Shown: piece by piece, positions 34,687 to 43,422 of the stretch
Layout of the letters: the number at the start of each line of letters is the position of its first letter
Position numbering within the stretch: the first letter of the stretch is position 1
DNA from: Candidatus Firestoneibacteriota bacterium
Lineage (GTDB): Bacteria; Oederibacteriota; D2-FULL-39-29
Length of the DNA stretch: 64,000 nucleotides
Direction: 5' to 3'
NCBI GenBank assembly: GCA_026388015.1
Contig: JAPLKO010000063.1
Coordinates: forward strand, 1 to 64,000
Position numbers and translations under genes: made by a program
The notes under the pieces: model-generated
The model's input: only the letters and a program-made list of their open reading frames with translations
What the model was told of the DNA's origin: nothing
Databases searched by the model: none

Positions 34687-36606
34687 ATGGAAGTAAAAAA
34701 AATAATAATAGCGGGAAATCCCAACGTCGGCAAGAGTGTAATCTTTAATGCTTTGACCGGCAGTTATGCTACTGTTTCAAATTATCCCGGAACGACGGTG
34801 GAAGTGTTTCGTGGTAATGCAAAAATAGACGGGCAGGAGTATGAAGTAATAGATACCCCCGGGATGTACTCCTTTATCTCGGTTACCGAAGAAGAAAAAG
34901 TTTCCAGAAATATTATGTTTTCCGAAAAACCGTTTGTAATAATCCATGTCTTAGACGCAAAAAATATAGAAAGAATGCTGCCGTTTACGCTTCAGCTTAT
35001 CGAAGCGGACCTGCCTGTGCTGCTCGTATTAAATATTATGGATGAAGCGGAGAGACTGGGTATAAAACTTGATACAAAACTTCTCGAAGCCGAGCTGGGT
35101 ATTCCCGTACTCACGGCCATCGGCACTATGAGGCAGGGTATAAACAATCTTAAGGAAAGAATAGCGGATTATAAACACCTCGCAAACAGAGACGCTATAG
35201 TGAAATATGATCCCAGAATCGAGGAATTTCTCTCAAAATCAGAGTTCGGGCGGCTTAATTCCCTGCTGCTCCTTCAAGGGGATGCGGAAATCGAAGAGAG
35301 GCTTACTAAAGCAAATAAGCCGGCCGTCAAAAATCTTAAAAATGAAATAGAAAAACTCAAAAAGAAATACTCCAAACCGTTGAGCTATCTCCTCGCGATA
35401 CAGCGGCAGGACGGGGCTTCTTCTCTCCTTCGTAAAGCCGGGGTCAACAAAGGCAGGCAGATGGGGAGTTTTGCCGAAACACTCAGCCGTCTATCGATGA
35501 GCAGTGTCGGCGGTTATCTTATTATGTTTTTTGTTCTTTACTTCGGACTCTATTTATTCGTGGGAAAACTCGGAGCAGGTGTTTTTGTCGATTTTCTGGA
35601 GAAAACAGTTTTTGACAGCTGGATAATTCCTCCGTTCACAAACTTCATTGAACATGCTTTGCCCTGGAAACTTGCGCAGGACTTGTTTGTGCATGACTAC
35701 GGGCTGGTTACTCTCGGTCTTAGGTATGCCTTTGCCATAATACTGCCCATAGTCGCCGCGTTCTTCTTTGTTTTTGCGATTATCGAAGATACAGGCTATT
35801 TACCCAGACTGGCGATGCTGATAGACAGGGTCTTTAAAAAAATAGGTCTTTCGGGGAGAGCTGTAATTCCAATGGTGCTTGGCCTCGGGTGCGGAACAAT
35901 GGCTACTATGGTAACCAGAACTCTTGCAACCAAGAGAGAAAGATTAATAGCTACACTGCTTTTGGCTCTTGCTATTCCCTGTTCCGCGCAGCTCGGGGTT
36001 ATTATGGCAATGCTTGCCGGTCTGCCTGTTTTGCTCGGTATCTGGCTGGGGGTAATAAATGCGGTCTTTATAACTGCAGGTTTTCTTTCTGCAAAGATAC
36101 TACCGGGTAATGCGCCGGTATTTTTTATGGAAGTTCCCCCTCTGCGGCTTCCAAAGTTTTCCAATCTATTTGTAAAAACATATACAAGAATGGAGTGGTA
36201 CATTAAAGAGGTTATTCCGGTATTTTTAATCGTCAGTCTGGCCATGTGGGCGGCGGACCATACGCACCTGCTCGCTTTTTTGATAAAAGCCGCAGAATTT
36301 CCTCTGAAAACTCTGGGGCTTCCCGGAAATACCGCAACCATATTTATAATGGGTTTTTTCCGGAGAGATTACGGCGCTGCCGGGTTGTTCGATATGCAAA
36401 AAGCCGGATTACTGTCGCACAATCAGATCCTTGTAGCCATAGTTGTAATGACTTTATTTTTACCCTGCATTGCTCAGTTAATCATGATGATAAAAGAGAG
36501 AAAATTCGGGACGGCAATGGTCCTTGCGGGCATGGTAACAGTTATTGCCTACTCAACCGGGTTTATCATTAATTACGTTTTAAGCAGTCTGAAAATCACG
36601 CTTTAA
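34687..36606 (+). CDS. feoB: Ferrous iron transport protein B
   Basis: The inner-membrane Fe2+ transporter with an N-terminal GTPase. G1 is GNPNVGKS, G2 is the Thr in YPGTTVE, G3 DTPGMYSF and G4 NIMDEAER; a helical S domain follows to about residue 240 and then about eight membrane helices. The Gly-Cys pore region reads LGLGCGTMATMVTRTLAT (GxGCNVPA in many others), and a second copy-like region is AIPCSAQLGVIMAML. At 639 residues it is a normal FeoB. ATG follows a TAAAAT box after six bases and there is no ribosome-binding site, so a leaderless mRNA is likely. The next gene is a DtxR-FeoA fusion. Confidence 0.93.
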   Translation: MEVKKIIIAGNPNVGKSVIFNALTGSYATVSNYPGTTVEVFRGNAKIDGQEYEVIDTPGMYSFISVTEEEKVSRNIMFSEKPFVIIHVLDAKNIERMLPFTLQLIEADLPVLLVLNIMDEAERLGIKLDTKLLEAELGIPVLTAIGTMRQGINNLKERIADYKHLANRDAIVKYDPRIEEFLSKSEFGRLNSLLLLQGDAEIEERLTKANKPAVKNLKNEIEKLKKKYSKPLSYLLAIQRQDGASSLLRKAGVNKGRQMGSFAETLSRLSMSSVGGYLIMFFVLYFGLYLFVGKLGAGVFVDFLEKTVFDSWIIPPFTNFIEHALPWKLAQDLFVHDYGLVTLGLRYAFAIILPIVAAFFFVFAIIEDTGYLPRLAMLIDRVFKKIGLSGRAVIPMVLGLGCGTMATMVTRTLATKRERLIATLLLALAIPCSAQLGVIMAMLAGLPVLLGIWLGVINAVFITAGFLSAKILPGNAPVFFMEVPPLRLPKFSNLFVKTYTRMEWYIKEVIPVFLIVSLAMWAADHTHLLAFLIKAAEFPLKTLGLPGNTATIFIMGFFRRDYGAAGLFDMQKAGLLSHNQILVAIVVMTLFLPCIAQLIMMIKERKFGTAMVLAGMVTVIAYSTGFIINYVLSSLKITL

Positions 36607-36618
36607 AAGAGGTGTCCT

Positions 36619-37266
36619 ATGATTTCGCAAAAAACGGAAGAGGTGCTGGAAAAACTGTATATTGAGATAGTTGAACAAAAAAAGAAAGGACTTACATATG
36701 CAGAGCTTAAACTTAACCAGGACGGGGCTGAACATAAAGAGCTTTCTAAAAAAAATCTGGCTTTGGAGAAAAACGGAATCATAAAGTTGACCAAAGCAGG
36801 CGAAATAGAGGCTCGCGATGTCGTCAGACGCCACCGGCTGGCAGAGAGGCTTATGACGGATGTCTTTGACCTTAAAGGTGTTTGTGTTCACGACTCGGCC
36901 TGCGAATTCGAGCATATTTTGCACAGAGGTATTGACGAGCAGATTTGCCGGCTTCTCGGACATCCCAGGACCTGTCCGCATGGCGCGAAAATTCCCGAGG
37001 GAAAATGCTGCAAAGAAAAAGGGCTGAGCGATACGAGAGTAGTGGCCCCGCTTTCCTTGATTAAACCTGGAGAAAAAGGTAAAATCTCATATATTCAGGC
37101 TGAGGAAAAAGACAAACTACATACAATTATGGCTATGGGTGTCCTTCCGGGAATGGAGATAACACTTCTGCAGAATTTTCCTTCGTTTCTGTTCAAGGTG
37201 GGCAACAGTCAGTTTGCGGTGGATGAAAATATAGCCAAGGATGTTTTTGTCAGGTTAAGTAAATAG
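36619..37266 (+). CDS. DtxR-family metal-dependent repressor with C-terminal FeoA domain
   Basis: Residues 1-60 form a winged helix; 60-140 carry the DtxR/MntR metal and dimerisation domain, with RRHRLAERLMTDVF, HDSACEFEHIL and CPHGAKIPEGKCC. The last 75 residues are a FeoA/SH3-like domain (LIKPGEKGKISYI, MAMGVLPGMEITLL, FLFKVGNSQFAVD). It starts 12 bases after feoB and is surely its partner. It would repress iron uptake when metal-loaded. The Cys after the DxxACE motif and the CC pair are worth noting because many DtxR proteins lack them. RBS AAAGAGGTG is present. Confidence 0.9.
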   Translation: MISQKTEEVLEKLYIEIVEQKKKGLTYAELKLNQDGAEHKELSKKNLALEKNGIIKLTKAGEIEARDVVRRHRLAERLMTDVFDLKGVCVHDSACEFEHILHRGIDEQICRLLGHPRTCPHGAKIPEGKCCKEKGLSDTRVVAPLSLIKPGEKGKISYIQAEEKDKLHTIMAMGVLPGMEITLLQNFPSFLFKVGNSQFAVDENIAKDVFVRLSK

Positions 37267-37316
37267 CGGCAGGACTTTCCTTTTGTGAAAGCTGCAGATT
37301 TATCATTACCGGAGAA

Positions 37317-37652
37317 ATGAGAAAAGTGAAAATAACTCAAAAAAAAATGAATTCGAAAACCAGTTTTCTTTTTAAACTGGGCGTATTCCTTATCATATTT
37401 TCGTTCTTAAAGTGGCTTGCGGGATTTTACGTGCCTTTCCTTCCGTACCCCGATAAGGTAAAACTGGCTGTCATTACGGCGATATTCATAGCGGCTGAAA
37501 TAACATTCTGGCTGGGTGTTTTTCTTGTAGGAGAAGAGACATATAAAAAATACAAGCAGTATTTGTCCCCCCGTAATTGGTTCCGAAAACCTCCGGCAAT
37601 AAAACTGCCTGAAGAGGCAGGGAAAAGAAAAAAATCAAGGAAGAAGGAATAG
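37317..37652 (+). CDS. Small membrane protein, two helices and basic tail
   Basis: A 111-residue protein with two predicted membrane helices (LFKLGVFLIIFSFLKWLAGF; AVITAIFIAAEITFWLGVFLVG) and a basic C-terminus after SPRNWFRKPP. The arrangement resembles the so-called transporter-suffix proteins, with the conserved EITFWLGVxLVGxE. No enzymatic motif. It starts 50 bases after the DtxR-FeoA gene and may be the last gene of the iron operon. Function unknown. Confidence 0.6.
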   Translation: MRKVKITQKKMNSKTSFLFKLGVFLIIFSFLKWLAGFYVPFLPYPDKVKLAVITAIFIAAEITFWLGVFLVGEETYKKYKQYLSPRNWFRKPPAIKLPEEAGKRKKSRKKE

Positions 37653-37700
37653 GAAAGTTAAATACATAAGCGCGGAAGTATTATTACGCCCGCGCCCGGC

Positions 37701-37728
37701 GCCGGTTCTTGACTTCTGCCGGCTTTTC
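37701..37728 (+). terminator. Weak rho-independent terminator
   Basis: GCCGG (37701-37705) and CCGGC (37719-37723) with a 13-base loop, then TTTTCTT. The short stem makes it a modest candidate. It overlaps the promoter of the next gene. Confidence 0.4.
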
Positions 37729-37737
37729 TTGTAAGAT
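37709..37737 (+). promoter_or_regulatory. Candidate promoter of the ExeA-like ATPase gene
   Basis: TTGACT (37709-37714), 17 bases, TAAGAT (37732-37737). The start codon is about 70 bases further on. Confidence 0.5.
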
Positions 37738-37815
37738 TATAAACAGGCGCCGAAACCACTTTTAAGTAAACGCAAAAGATCAAGTGCAAATACAGATGCA
37801 AAGGAAATATTGGTT

Positions 37816-38646
37816 ATGAGCTATGAACAACATTTTGGGTTGAAAGGGCAGCCGTTCGCTATTGCGCCTGATCCCCGTTACTTTTATGAGAGCGAGCAGC
37901 ACATGGGCGCGCTTATCAGGGTGCAACATGCGATTGATTACGCAAAGGGGCTTACTGTTGTTATCGGAGACATAGGTCTCGGGAAAACATTTTTAAGCAG
38001 AAAGATTCTTGATAATTTGCAGGTGGAAGAAAACAAATATGAAGTAGCGCTGCTGATTGTTATTCACCATGAAATTACTGCCGGCTGGCTGTTAAAAAGA
38101 ATATGTATCCAACTCGGTGTTGAGGCTCCTGCAGAAAATAAGTCCGGTCTAATTTCTCAAATTTGCAGACAATTAATACATATAGATGAAGCAGGGAAAA
38201 AAGCGGTGATTCTTATAGACGAAGCTCACATGCTTCAGACACGGGAAATTTACGAAGAACTCCGCGGTTTGCTAAACATCGAAAAAAGCAGTCATAAACT
38301 CTTGAATATTGTACTTTTTGGTCCGCCGGAACTTGAAACATTTATGCAGCTGGACCCGGCGCTTGTTTCCAGGACCGGGCTGAAAGTCAGGCTCCGTCCG
38401 TTTGATCAGAGTTCCTCAATCGGTTACATTGCTCACCGCTTGAAAGTTGCCGGGAGCACCGGAGAAATATTTACTCCGGACGCCTGTAAGGCAGTTTTTG
38501 AATATTCCAAAGGCATACCAAGAATCATAAATACGGTTTGCGATAACGCTCTACTTGAGAGTTATATTCAAAAGAAGGAAAAAATAGGAACAGGTATCAT
38601 TGAACAAGTTGCCGCGGACCTGGGTTTAAGCAAAGAACAAAAATAG
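37816..38646 (+). CDS. ExeA/GspA-like AAA+ ATPase
   Basis: An ATPase of the ExeA, MshM and GspA type used in assembling secretin complexes or pili. It opens with YEQHFGLKGQPFAIAPDPRYFY (family signature FGLxxxPFxxxPDPxxxY). Walker A is GDIGLGKT, Walker B VILIDEAHML, sensor region LLNIVLFGPPELE and the Arg finger/sensor 2 region SRTGLKVRLRPFD; the C-terminal lid contains GIPRIINTVCDNALL. The family Walker A normally reads GExGxGKT, and this copy has GDIGLGKT. The frame also has a TTG at 37810 that sits better with AAGGA. Typical partners (GspB) are absent here, but pilins and PilB are nearby in the window. Confidence 0.85.
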   Translation: MSYEQHFGLKGQPFAIAPDPRYFYESEQHMGALIRVQHAIDYAKGLTVVIGDIGLGKTFLSRKILDNLQVEENKYEVALLIVIHHEITAGWLLKRICIQLGVEAPAENKSGLISQICRQLIHIDEAGKKAVILIDEAHMLQTREIYEELRGLLNIEKSSHKLLNIVLFGPPELETFMQLDPALVSRTGLKVRLRPFDQSSSIGYIAHRLKVAGSTGEIFTPDACKAVFEYSKGIPRIINTVCDNALLESYIQKKEKIGTGIIEQVAADLGLSKEQK

Positions 38647-38715
38647 TTTGTAAGGTTTTCGAAGCAAAAGCGCTTGCCCTTGCAAACCATATAAACTTCG
38701 ACTTAAGGAGATTTT

Positions 38716-40008
38716 ATGATAGACCGATATACCTTGCCGGAAATGGGCGGCATTTGGACCGATGAGGCCAGATACAGGAAGTGGCTGGCTGTTGAAATAG
38801 CCGTTTGTGAAGTGCTTTCCCGGCGCAAAGAAATCCCAGAAAGATCCTGCTTGAATATTAAGAAAAAAGCCGATATTAATGTAAAACGTATCGAGGCCAT
38901 TGAAGAAAAAACAAAGCACGACGTTATCGCTTTTAAGCAATGCGTGGACGGTTATATCGGAAAGGATTCAATCTATTTCCACCGGGGGCTAACTTCTTCC
39001 GACGTGCTTGACACCGGACTGGCTTTGCAGCTGCGAGCCGCTGCGGATATAATTATTAGGGATGTCAAGAAGACCATCGCTATTCTTAAGAGAAAGACAA
39101 AACAATACAAAGACCTCCCGATGATGGGCCGGACTCACGGTGTTCACGCAGAACCTATTACGTTCGGGTTAAAGCTTGCTGTCTGGTGGAAAGAGATGGA
39201 GCGTAACCTAATAAGAATGGAAAGGGCAAGAGAAATAATCAGTTACGGAAAAATTTCTGGAGCGGTCGGGACATTTTCAAATATTGACCCGGCAATAGAA
39301 GCAGAGGTATGCAAAAAACTCGGGTTAAAAAACGCCCCTGTTTCAAATCAGATTATCCAAAGAGACAGACACGCCGAATATCTCTCCGTGATAGCAATAA
39401 TTGGTTCGTCGCTCGACAAGTTTGCCACTGAAATAAGGCACCTCCAGCGCACAGAAGTTTACGAAGCGGAAGAACCGTTTGCCAAAGGTCAGAAGGGTTC
39501 CTCGGCGATGCCTCATAAGAGAAATCCGATTACCTGTGAAAGAATCTCGGGTCTGGCGCGAATACTCCGGGCGAATGCAATAACAGGTTATGAAAATATT
39601 GCGCTCTGGCACGAGCGTGATATTTCGCATTCTTCCGTAGAGCGGGTGACCCTGCCTGACAGTACCATTCTTCTGGACTATATGCTTAATAAGTTTAACT
39701 GGCTTATGGACAACCTTAATGTCTATCCGGAAAACATGCTGGCTAATTTGAATAAAATGCAAGGACTGATGTATTCACAGAAAGTACGTATAGCGCTTAC
39801 AAATAAAGGGATGCTCTATGACCGGGCGTACAAGCTGGTGCAAGACAGCGCCATGAGGGTCTGGAAAAAAGAAGGGAGTTTTAGAGAATTGCTCCTAAAA
39901 GACAAACGGGTCTGCAAGCTTCTAACTGAAAAAGAACTGGATGCGTGTTTTGATATGGGCGCATACCTGAAAAATGTCAAAAAAATATTTAAGCGTTTGG
40001 GAGTTTAG
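38716..40008 (+). CDS. purB: Adenylosuccinate lyase
   Basis: Acts twice in purine synthesis, forming AICAR and AMP with release of fumarate. The aspartase-superfamily signatures are GRTHGVHAEPITFG (catalytic His), TSSDVLDTGLALQ and, most typically, KGSSAMPHKRNPITCE, the flexible Ser loop. The 430-residue length and YTLPEMGGIWTDEARYRKWL N-terminus fit the bacterial/archaeal PurB group. TTAAGGAG lies 8 bases upstream of the ATG. It is followed by a URO-D-like gene after 59 bases and appears independent of the ATPase upstream. Confidence 0.95.
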   Translation: MIDRYTLPEMGGIWTDEARYRKWLAVEIAVCEVLSRRKEIPERSCLNIKKKADINVKRIEAIEEKTKHDVIAFKQCVDGYIGKDSIYFHRGLTSSDVLDTGLALQLRAAADIIIRDVKKTIAILKRKTKQYKDLPMMGRTHGVHAEPITFGLKLAVWWKEMERNLIRMERAREIISYGKISGAVGTFSNIDPAIEAEVCKKLGLKNAPVSNQIIQRDRHAEYLSVIAIIGSSLDKFATEIRHLQRTEVYEAEEPFAKGQKGSSAMPHKRNPITCERISGLARILRANAITGYENIALWHERDISHSSVERVTLPDSTILLDYMLNKFNWLMDNLNVYPENMLANLNKMQGLMYSQKVRIALTNKGMLYDRAYKLVQDSAMRVWKKEGSFRELLLKDKRVCKLLTEKELDACFDMGAYLKNVKKIFKRLGV

Positions 40009-40067
40009 CTTTTTAGCCGGTAAACCGGAATATATTCCGCTCGCTACATTCAAAAATAAGGAGAAAA

Positions 40068-41123
40068 ATGCAAGATTCAATAAAACGCGTGAAAATCCTG
40101 CTTGCCGGGGAAAAACCTGACAGGCTTCCTCTTTTCGATCTTATAAGAAACGACGCAATCTTTGAATATTTCAGCGGCAGGAAGCTGACCGTGGAAAATG
40201 CAGAAACGCTTATCTATTCAACATTCAATAAAATAGTTGACGGCACGCGGCCGTTAATAAAACTTCCGCAAAAAGAAGAGTCTACGGTGCGGCCGGACGG
40301 CAGAAAGAGCATTCAGCGAAGATGGACTGCCTGGACGGAGCACGTGAAATATTCAAGCAGTGAAGAGTATGCTCGGAAAAAAAATGAATTGCTTGCCAAA
40401 AGCAGGCTCTGGTGCGAAGAAGATGAGAACAATCTGAGTATTTGCCTTCAGGATAATCAGCAGCTTCAAAAAGCGCTCGGCGATACATTTTTATTTTGGA
40501 ACATAAAAGCCGGAGTGGGTTTTTACAGCATTTACGGAGAGGTGGGCCTGGAAGAATTCTCATATTATATGGCGGATTGTCAGGAAGTGATAATAAACCA
40601 GCTGGAGCTGAATACCCAAAAAGCAATCCAGACTTTTGAGCATCTGCCTGACGGGCTGGAGGTTTACGGAGTATTTTTTGCGGATGATATGGCTTTTAAC
40701 ACCGGCACCATTGTATCGCCGGATTTTTTAAATAAAGAGTATTTCCCGAGGCTCAAAAAAATCACGGATGTCTGCCATAAAAAAGGTTTAAAAGTATTTT
40801 TTCACTCTGACGGTAATCTTATGGGGGTGCTGGACGGCTTGATAGGAGCAGGCGTGGATATTCTAAATCCTATAGAGGTCCTTGCTGGAATGGATATTGC
40901 AAAAATACATAAAGCTTATCCAAAACTTATAATGGCGGGAGGGATAGATGTGAGCCAGCTTCTTCCTTTCGGTAAACCCGCGCAGATAAAAGATACGGTG
41001 GTGAAAGCGATAGAGGATGCCGGCGGAAAAATAATGATAGGTTCAACGACCGAACTAAATAATGAGGTGCCTTTGGAAAACTTTCTCGCTATGCAAGAGA
41101 CGGTTTTGAATTACAAAATCTGA
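40068..41123 (+). CDS. Uroporphyrinogen decarboxylase-superfamily protein (HemE/MtaA-like)
   Basis: A TIM-barrel protein of the URO-D superfamily, which includes HemE and cobamide-dependent methyltransferase partners such as MtaA and CmuA. Supported segments: EKPDRLPLFDLIRNDAIFEYF at the start, VYGVFFADDMAFNTGTIVSPDFLNKEYFP in the middle, KVFFHSDGNLMGVL with a probable metal His, LNPIEVLAGMDI and MAGGIDVSQLLPFG. Heme-type HemE motifs (FxGxPxT) are not evident, so a methyltransferase-like or unassigned role is more likely than heme synthesis. Starts behind AATAAGGAG. Confidence 0.8.
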   Translation: MQDSIKRVKILLAGEKPDRLPLFDLIRNDAIFEYFSGRKLTVENAETLIYSTFNKIVDGTRPLIKLPQKEESTVRPDGRKSIQRRWTAWTEHVKYSSSEEYARKKNELLAKSRLWCEEDENNLSICLQDNQQLQKALGDTFLFWNIKAGVGFYSIYGEVGLEEFSYYMADCQEVIINQLELNTQKAIQTFEHLPDGLEVYGVFFADDMAFNTGTIVSPDFLNKEYFPRLKKITDVCHKKGLKVFFHSDGNLMGVLDGLIGAGVDILNPIEVLAGMDIAKIHKAYPKLIMAGGIDVSQLLPFGKPAQIKDTVVKAIEDAGGKIMIGSTTELNNEVPLENFLAMQETVLNYKI

Positions 41124-41146
41124 GCAGGACCGGGTGATAAATAACA

Positions 41147-41176
41147 TTGGTTTATCAAGCGCCTTTACGGTATAAT
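41147..41176 (+). promoter_or_regulatory. Candidate promoter
   Basis: TTGGTT (41147-41152), 18 bases, TATAAT (41171-41176). It serves the small Ala/Lys-rich ORF and possibly the two genes after it. The other bases between the URO-D-like gene and the next ORF show nothing further. Confidence 0.55.
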
Positions 41177-41257
41177 ACGGTCTAAATAGCATAGTTGTAA
41201 AAACAATAATGCTGTCTAAAATAAAGACAGTAAATCGTAAAGAAAGGGAGAGCATAA

Positions 41258-41623
41258 ATGGCAAAAGTTGTTGAAAAAGCAGCACCGGCAAAGAAAGCAG
41301 CGTTTGGCGGCAAGGTAATAAAATGGAGCAAAGTAAAGGATGTAAAAATCGGTGAAATATTTGATAATAAAGACTGCGGTATGGGCGAAATATTTTGCTA
41401 TAATATTCAAACTAAGAGAGCGCGCCCGGCGGGGAAGGTGAGCTTTCTCCGGAAGAGTAATCCCGGACAAGAGCAGAGCCTAAAGGAGCGGGAACCATGT
41501 ATTGTAAAAACTGCGGCAAAGAAATATCTGAAAACCAAGATGCTTTATGCCTTAATTGTAAAACCGGCAGTAATTCAAAGGATTTGCAGGCGCAACCGGA
41601 GCCGGCAACGGAAGCGGCTGTAA
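41258..41623 (+). CDS. Small Lys/Ala-rich hypothetical protein, C-terminus overlapped by next gene
   Basis: The first 80 codons have good coding character (KVVEKAAPAKKAAFGG, VIKWSKVKDVKIGEIF, CGMGEIFCYNIQT) and the ATG has AAGGGAGAG upstream and a promoter before it. From about codon 80 the frame overlaps the zinc-ribbon gene for 127 bases and turns Arg/Lys-rich (RRNRSRQRKRL), which looks like an out-of-frame tail. An extended -10 for the next gene (TGCTATAAT, 41396-41404) also lies inside. Either a short protein has lost its stop or a frameshift occurred near 41430-41490. No family recognised. Confidence 0.4.
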   Translation: MAKVVEKAAPAKKAAFGGKVIKWSKVKDVKIGEIFDNKDCGMGEIFCYNIQTKRARPAGKVSFLRKSNPGQEQSLKEREPCIVKTAAKKYLKTKMLYALIVKPAVIQRICRRNRSRQRKRL

Positions 41624-42087
41624 AACTTTTTATTAAATGCAGGATTTGTGGCAATACTTTAGAAGAAGCAGTGCTCAAATGTCCCTATTGCGGAGTTGAT
41701 AATCCGGATTCTAATAAATACAAATCAATGAGAAACGCCTGGTTCATCATAGGAGCTGTCTTCCTGCTGCTAATTATTATCTCAACCATAAAAATAGGTT
41801 CTACACCTGACGGAAAAGAAGAAGCCCTGAGAATGGTTCTGGATAAATATTACAAAAGTAATATCAGCAAGCTGGCAAAAAAAACAACAGGTGAAACCTC
41901 GTTTTATGAAGGCACTTATAAAGAAGACGCCGCCCCGGGATTCCCGCTCGCAGCGGGAAATGCAAAAATAACCGTAAAAGGCAATTCGGATGCAAATTTA
42001 TTTTTAATAAGCGTGCGTGTAAACGGGAATACCATAGGGTTTTTTAACGTAGACCTAAATAATCATACGATAGAAAGAAAAATATAG
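41497..42087 (+). CDS. Double zinc-ribbon membrane protein
   Basis: A 196-residue protein with two zinc ribbons at the N-terminus: MYCKNCGKEIS with CLNCKTGS, then KCRICGN with CPYCGVDNP. One membrane helix follows at about 78-97 (WFIIGAVFLLLIIIS), and the C-terminal 90 residues form an extracytoplasmic alpha/beta domain (DGKEEALRMVLDKYYKS, then ISVRVNGNTIGFFNVDL). The architecture is common in uncultured bacteria, with no proven function. AAAGGAG is 8 bases from the ATG. Confidence 0.75.
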   Translation: MYCKNCGKEISENQDALCLNCKTGSNSKDLQAQPEPATEAAVKLFIKCRICGNTLEEAVLKCPYCGVDNPDSNKYKSMRNAWFIIGAVFLLLIIISTIKIGSTPDGKEEALRMVLDKYYKSNISKLAKKTTGETSFYEGTYKEDAAPGFPLAAGNAKITVKGNSDANLFLISVRVNGNTIGFFNVDLNNHTIERKI

Positions 42088-42129
42088 CTCTAGAAAAACT
42101 TCAGGTTAAGTGGTTGTCCGGGAGGTTTC

Positions 42130-42738
42130 ATGGCGCAAAAAAATAAACTGAAAAAACCAAACCATTCCTTAATAGCTTCCTATCTGAGCGGGCTTGCGAA
42201 TACGGCTCTTGCCGTTTTAACTATATTTATTTGTTTTTTTGGCTTCAAACAGCTGAATGAGCTCACCAAAAACTCCCAGGAAAAATTTGCTTTTGATTTT
42301 AATAAGGATTTTTACTCTGAAAATAACAGAAAATTAATAATGCTGATAGATATGGATTGTCTCAAATTTAACAAAGAGGATCCGAAATTCCCTGTTTTTA
42401 TGGTGGATAACAGAGCTCAAAAGTATCTCGCGGTTTGTTCTGAAACAAATAATGCAAAACAAACAAAAATCCTGTATTCGTCTTACGAAATTGATATGCT
42501 AATGGGCTTGTTTGATCAGATTAGTCATTTTGAAGAGAACGATATGATGAGCCTTGAAACTATTTATTCAGATTTTGGTTGGAAAATTGTGACCATTTGG
42601 GAGTATCCCGCCATAAAAGAATATGTTTCCTGGATTAAAGACCGCTATAAAAAGAATCTGTACGAGGGCTACGAAAAACTATATATTAAGATAAAAAAGT
42701 ACGAAATGCAAAAAAAGCAAGCAACCTTAAACAAGTAA
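42130..42738 (+). CDS. Hypothetical protein with one N-terminal membrane segment
   Basis: A 202-residue protein with a membrane helix near residues 20-42 (LANTALAVLTIFICFFGF) and a long charged helical cytoplasmic part (FAFDFNKDFYSENNRKLIMLID, MLMGLFDQISHFEEND). It resembles the DUF4760 type of small single-pass proteins in shape, which I cannot verify. GGGAGG is 5 bases upstream. The gene follows the zinc-ribbon gene by 42 bases and may be co-transcribed. Confidence 0.55.
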   Translation: MAQKNKLKKPNHSLIASYLSGLANTALAVLTIFICFFGFKQLNELTKNSQEKFAFDFNKDFYSENNRKLIMLIDMDCLKFNKEDPKFPVFMVDNRAQKYLAVCSETNNAKQTKILYSSYEIDMLMGLFDQISHFEENDMMSLETIYSDFGWKIVTIWEYPAIKEYVSWIKDRYKKNLYEGYEKLYIKIKKYEMQKKQATLNK

Positions 42739-42804
42739 ACCATTCGTAAAAGCGGAGCCGCTCCTCATATCGAAGTGTTTTTTCGTATTTAACGCGGAGG
42801 CGTT

Positions 42805-43353
42805 TTGAGAGTCAAATTCGTATTATTAAGTTTGATACTGACTGTTATATTTTGCGGCGCTGAAGAACACCGGAGCAAAGAGGCTTTTTTGGAATATGAT
42901 AAAGTGCTCCATTTTACAGCCGGTTACCTGATCTCCGATGCGGTATATAGCGTTCAAAAAACAAATAACATATTTTTCCCGCTTCTCCTGCCTGCTGCTG
43001 CAGGCGCGGGGAAAGAACTCTCCGACAGTTATTTTGACTGGAAAGATTTTGGCTGCACAGGTCTTGGCGCGGTTACAAGAACCTTCTTCTCTTTTTCCGG
43101 AACAGAAGCGCTCAGTCTCGGCAGTTTTACTCTGGAATATGACAAGGTGATGGATTTTGCGACAGGTTACCTGATCGCCGAGCTGATTTTTATGCGCCAA
43201 AAATCCGGGGATATACTCCTGCCTGTACTGCTTCCTGCTGCGCTGGGAGCCGGAAAAGAACTTTTGGAAGGTAATTTTGACTGGAAAAGCGTAGGCTATA
43301 CACTATTAGGAGCGGTTACAAGAGCAGTCCTCCGTGTAAGTTTAAATTTTTGA
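42805..43353 (+). CDS. Secreted/membrane protein with an internal tandem duplication (YfiM/VanZ-like repeats)
   Basis: Starts at TTG behind GCGGAGG, with a signal peptide (FVLLSLILTVIFCGAEE). Two halves repeat one another: EYDKVLHFTAGYLISDAVY...LLLPAAAGAGKEL...FDWKDFGCTGLGAVTR (about 29-95) and EYDKVMDFATGYLIAELIF...LLPAALGAGKEL...FDWKSVGYTLLGAVTR (about 111-177). Each half has an Asp-Lys start and Gly-rich helices resembling YfiM-type or VanZ-like proteins. The second half lacks the HF dipeptide (it reads DF). Likely membrane-spanning and dimer-like within one chain. Function unknown. Confidence 0.65.
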   Translation: MRVKFVLLSLILTVIFCGAEEHRSKEAFLEYDKVLHFTAGYLISDAVYSVQKTNNIFFPLLLPAAAGAGKELSDSYFDWKDFGCTGLGAVTRTFFSFSGTEALSLGSFTLEYDKVMDFATGYLIAELIFMRQKSGDILLPVLLPAALGAGKELLEGNFDWKSVGYTLLGAVTRAVLRVSLNF

Positions 43354-43422
43354 TCAGTATATAGGGGACAGAGGTAGCCCTTTCATAATATCAGTCCCGC
43401 TTATTTTAATTACAATAAGGTA

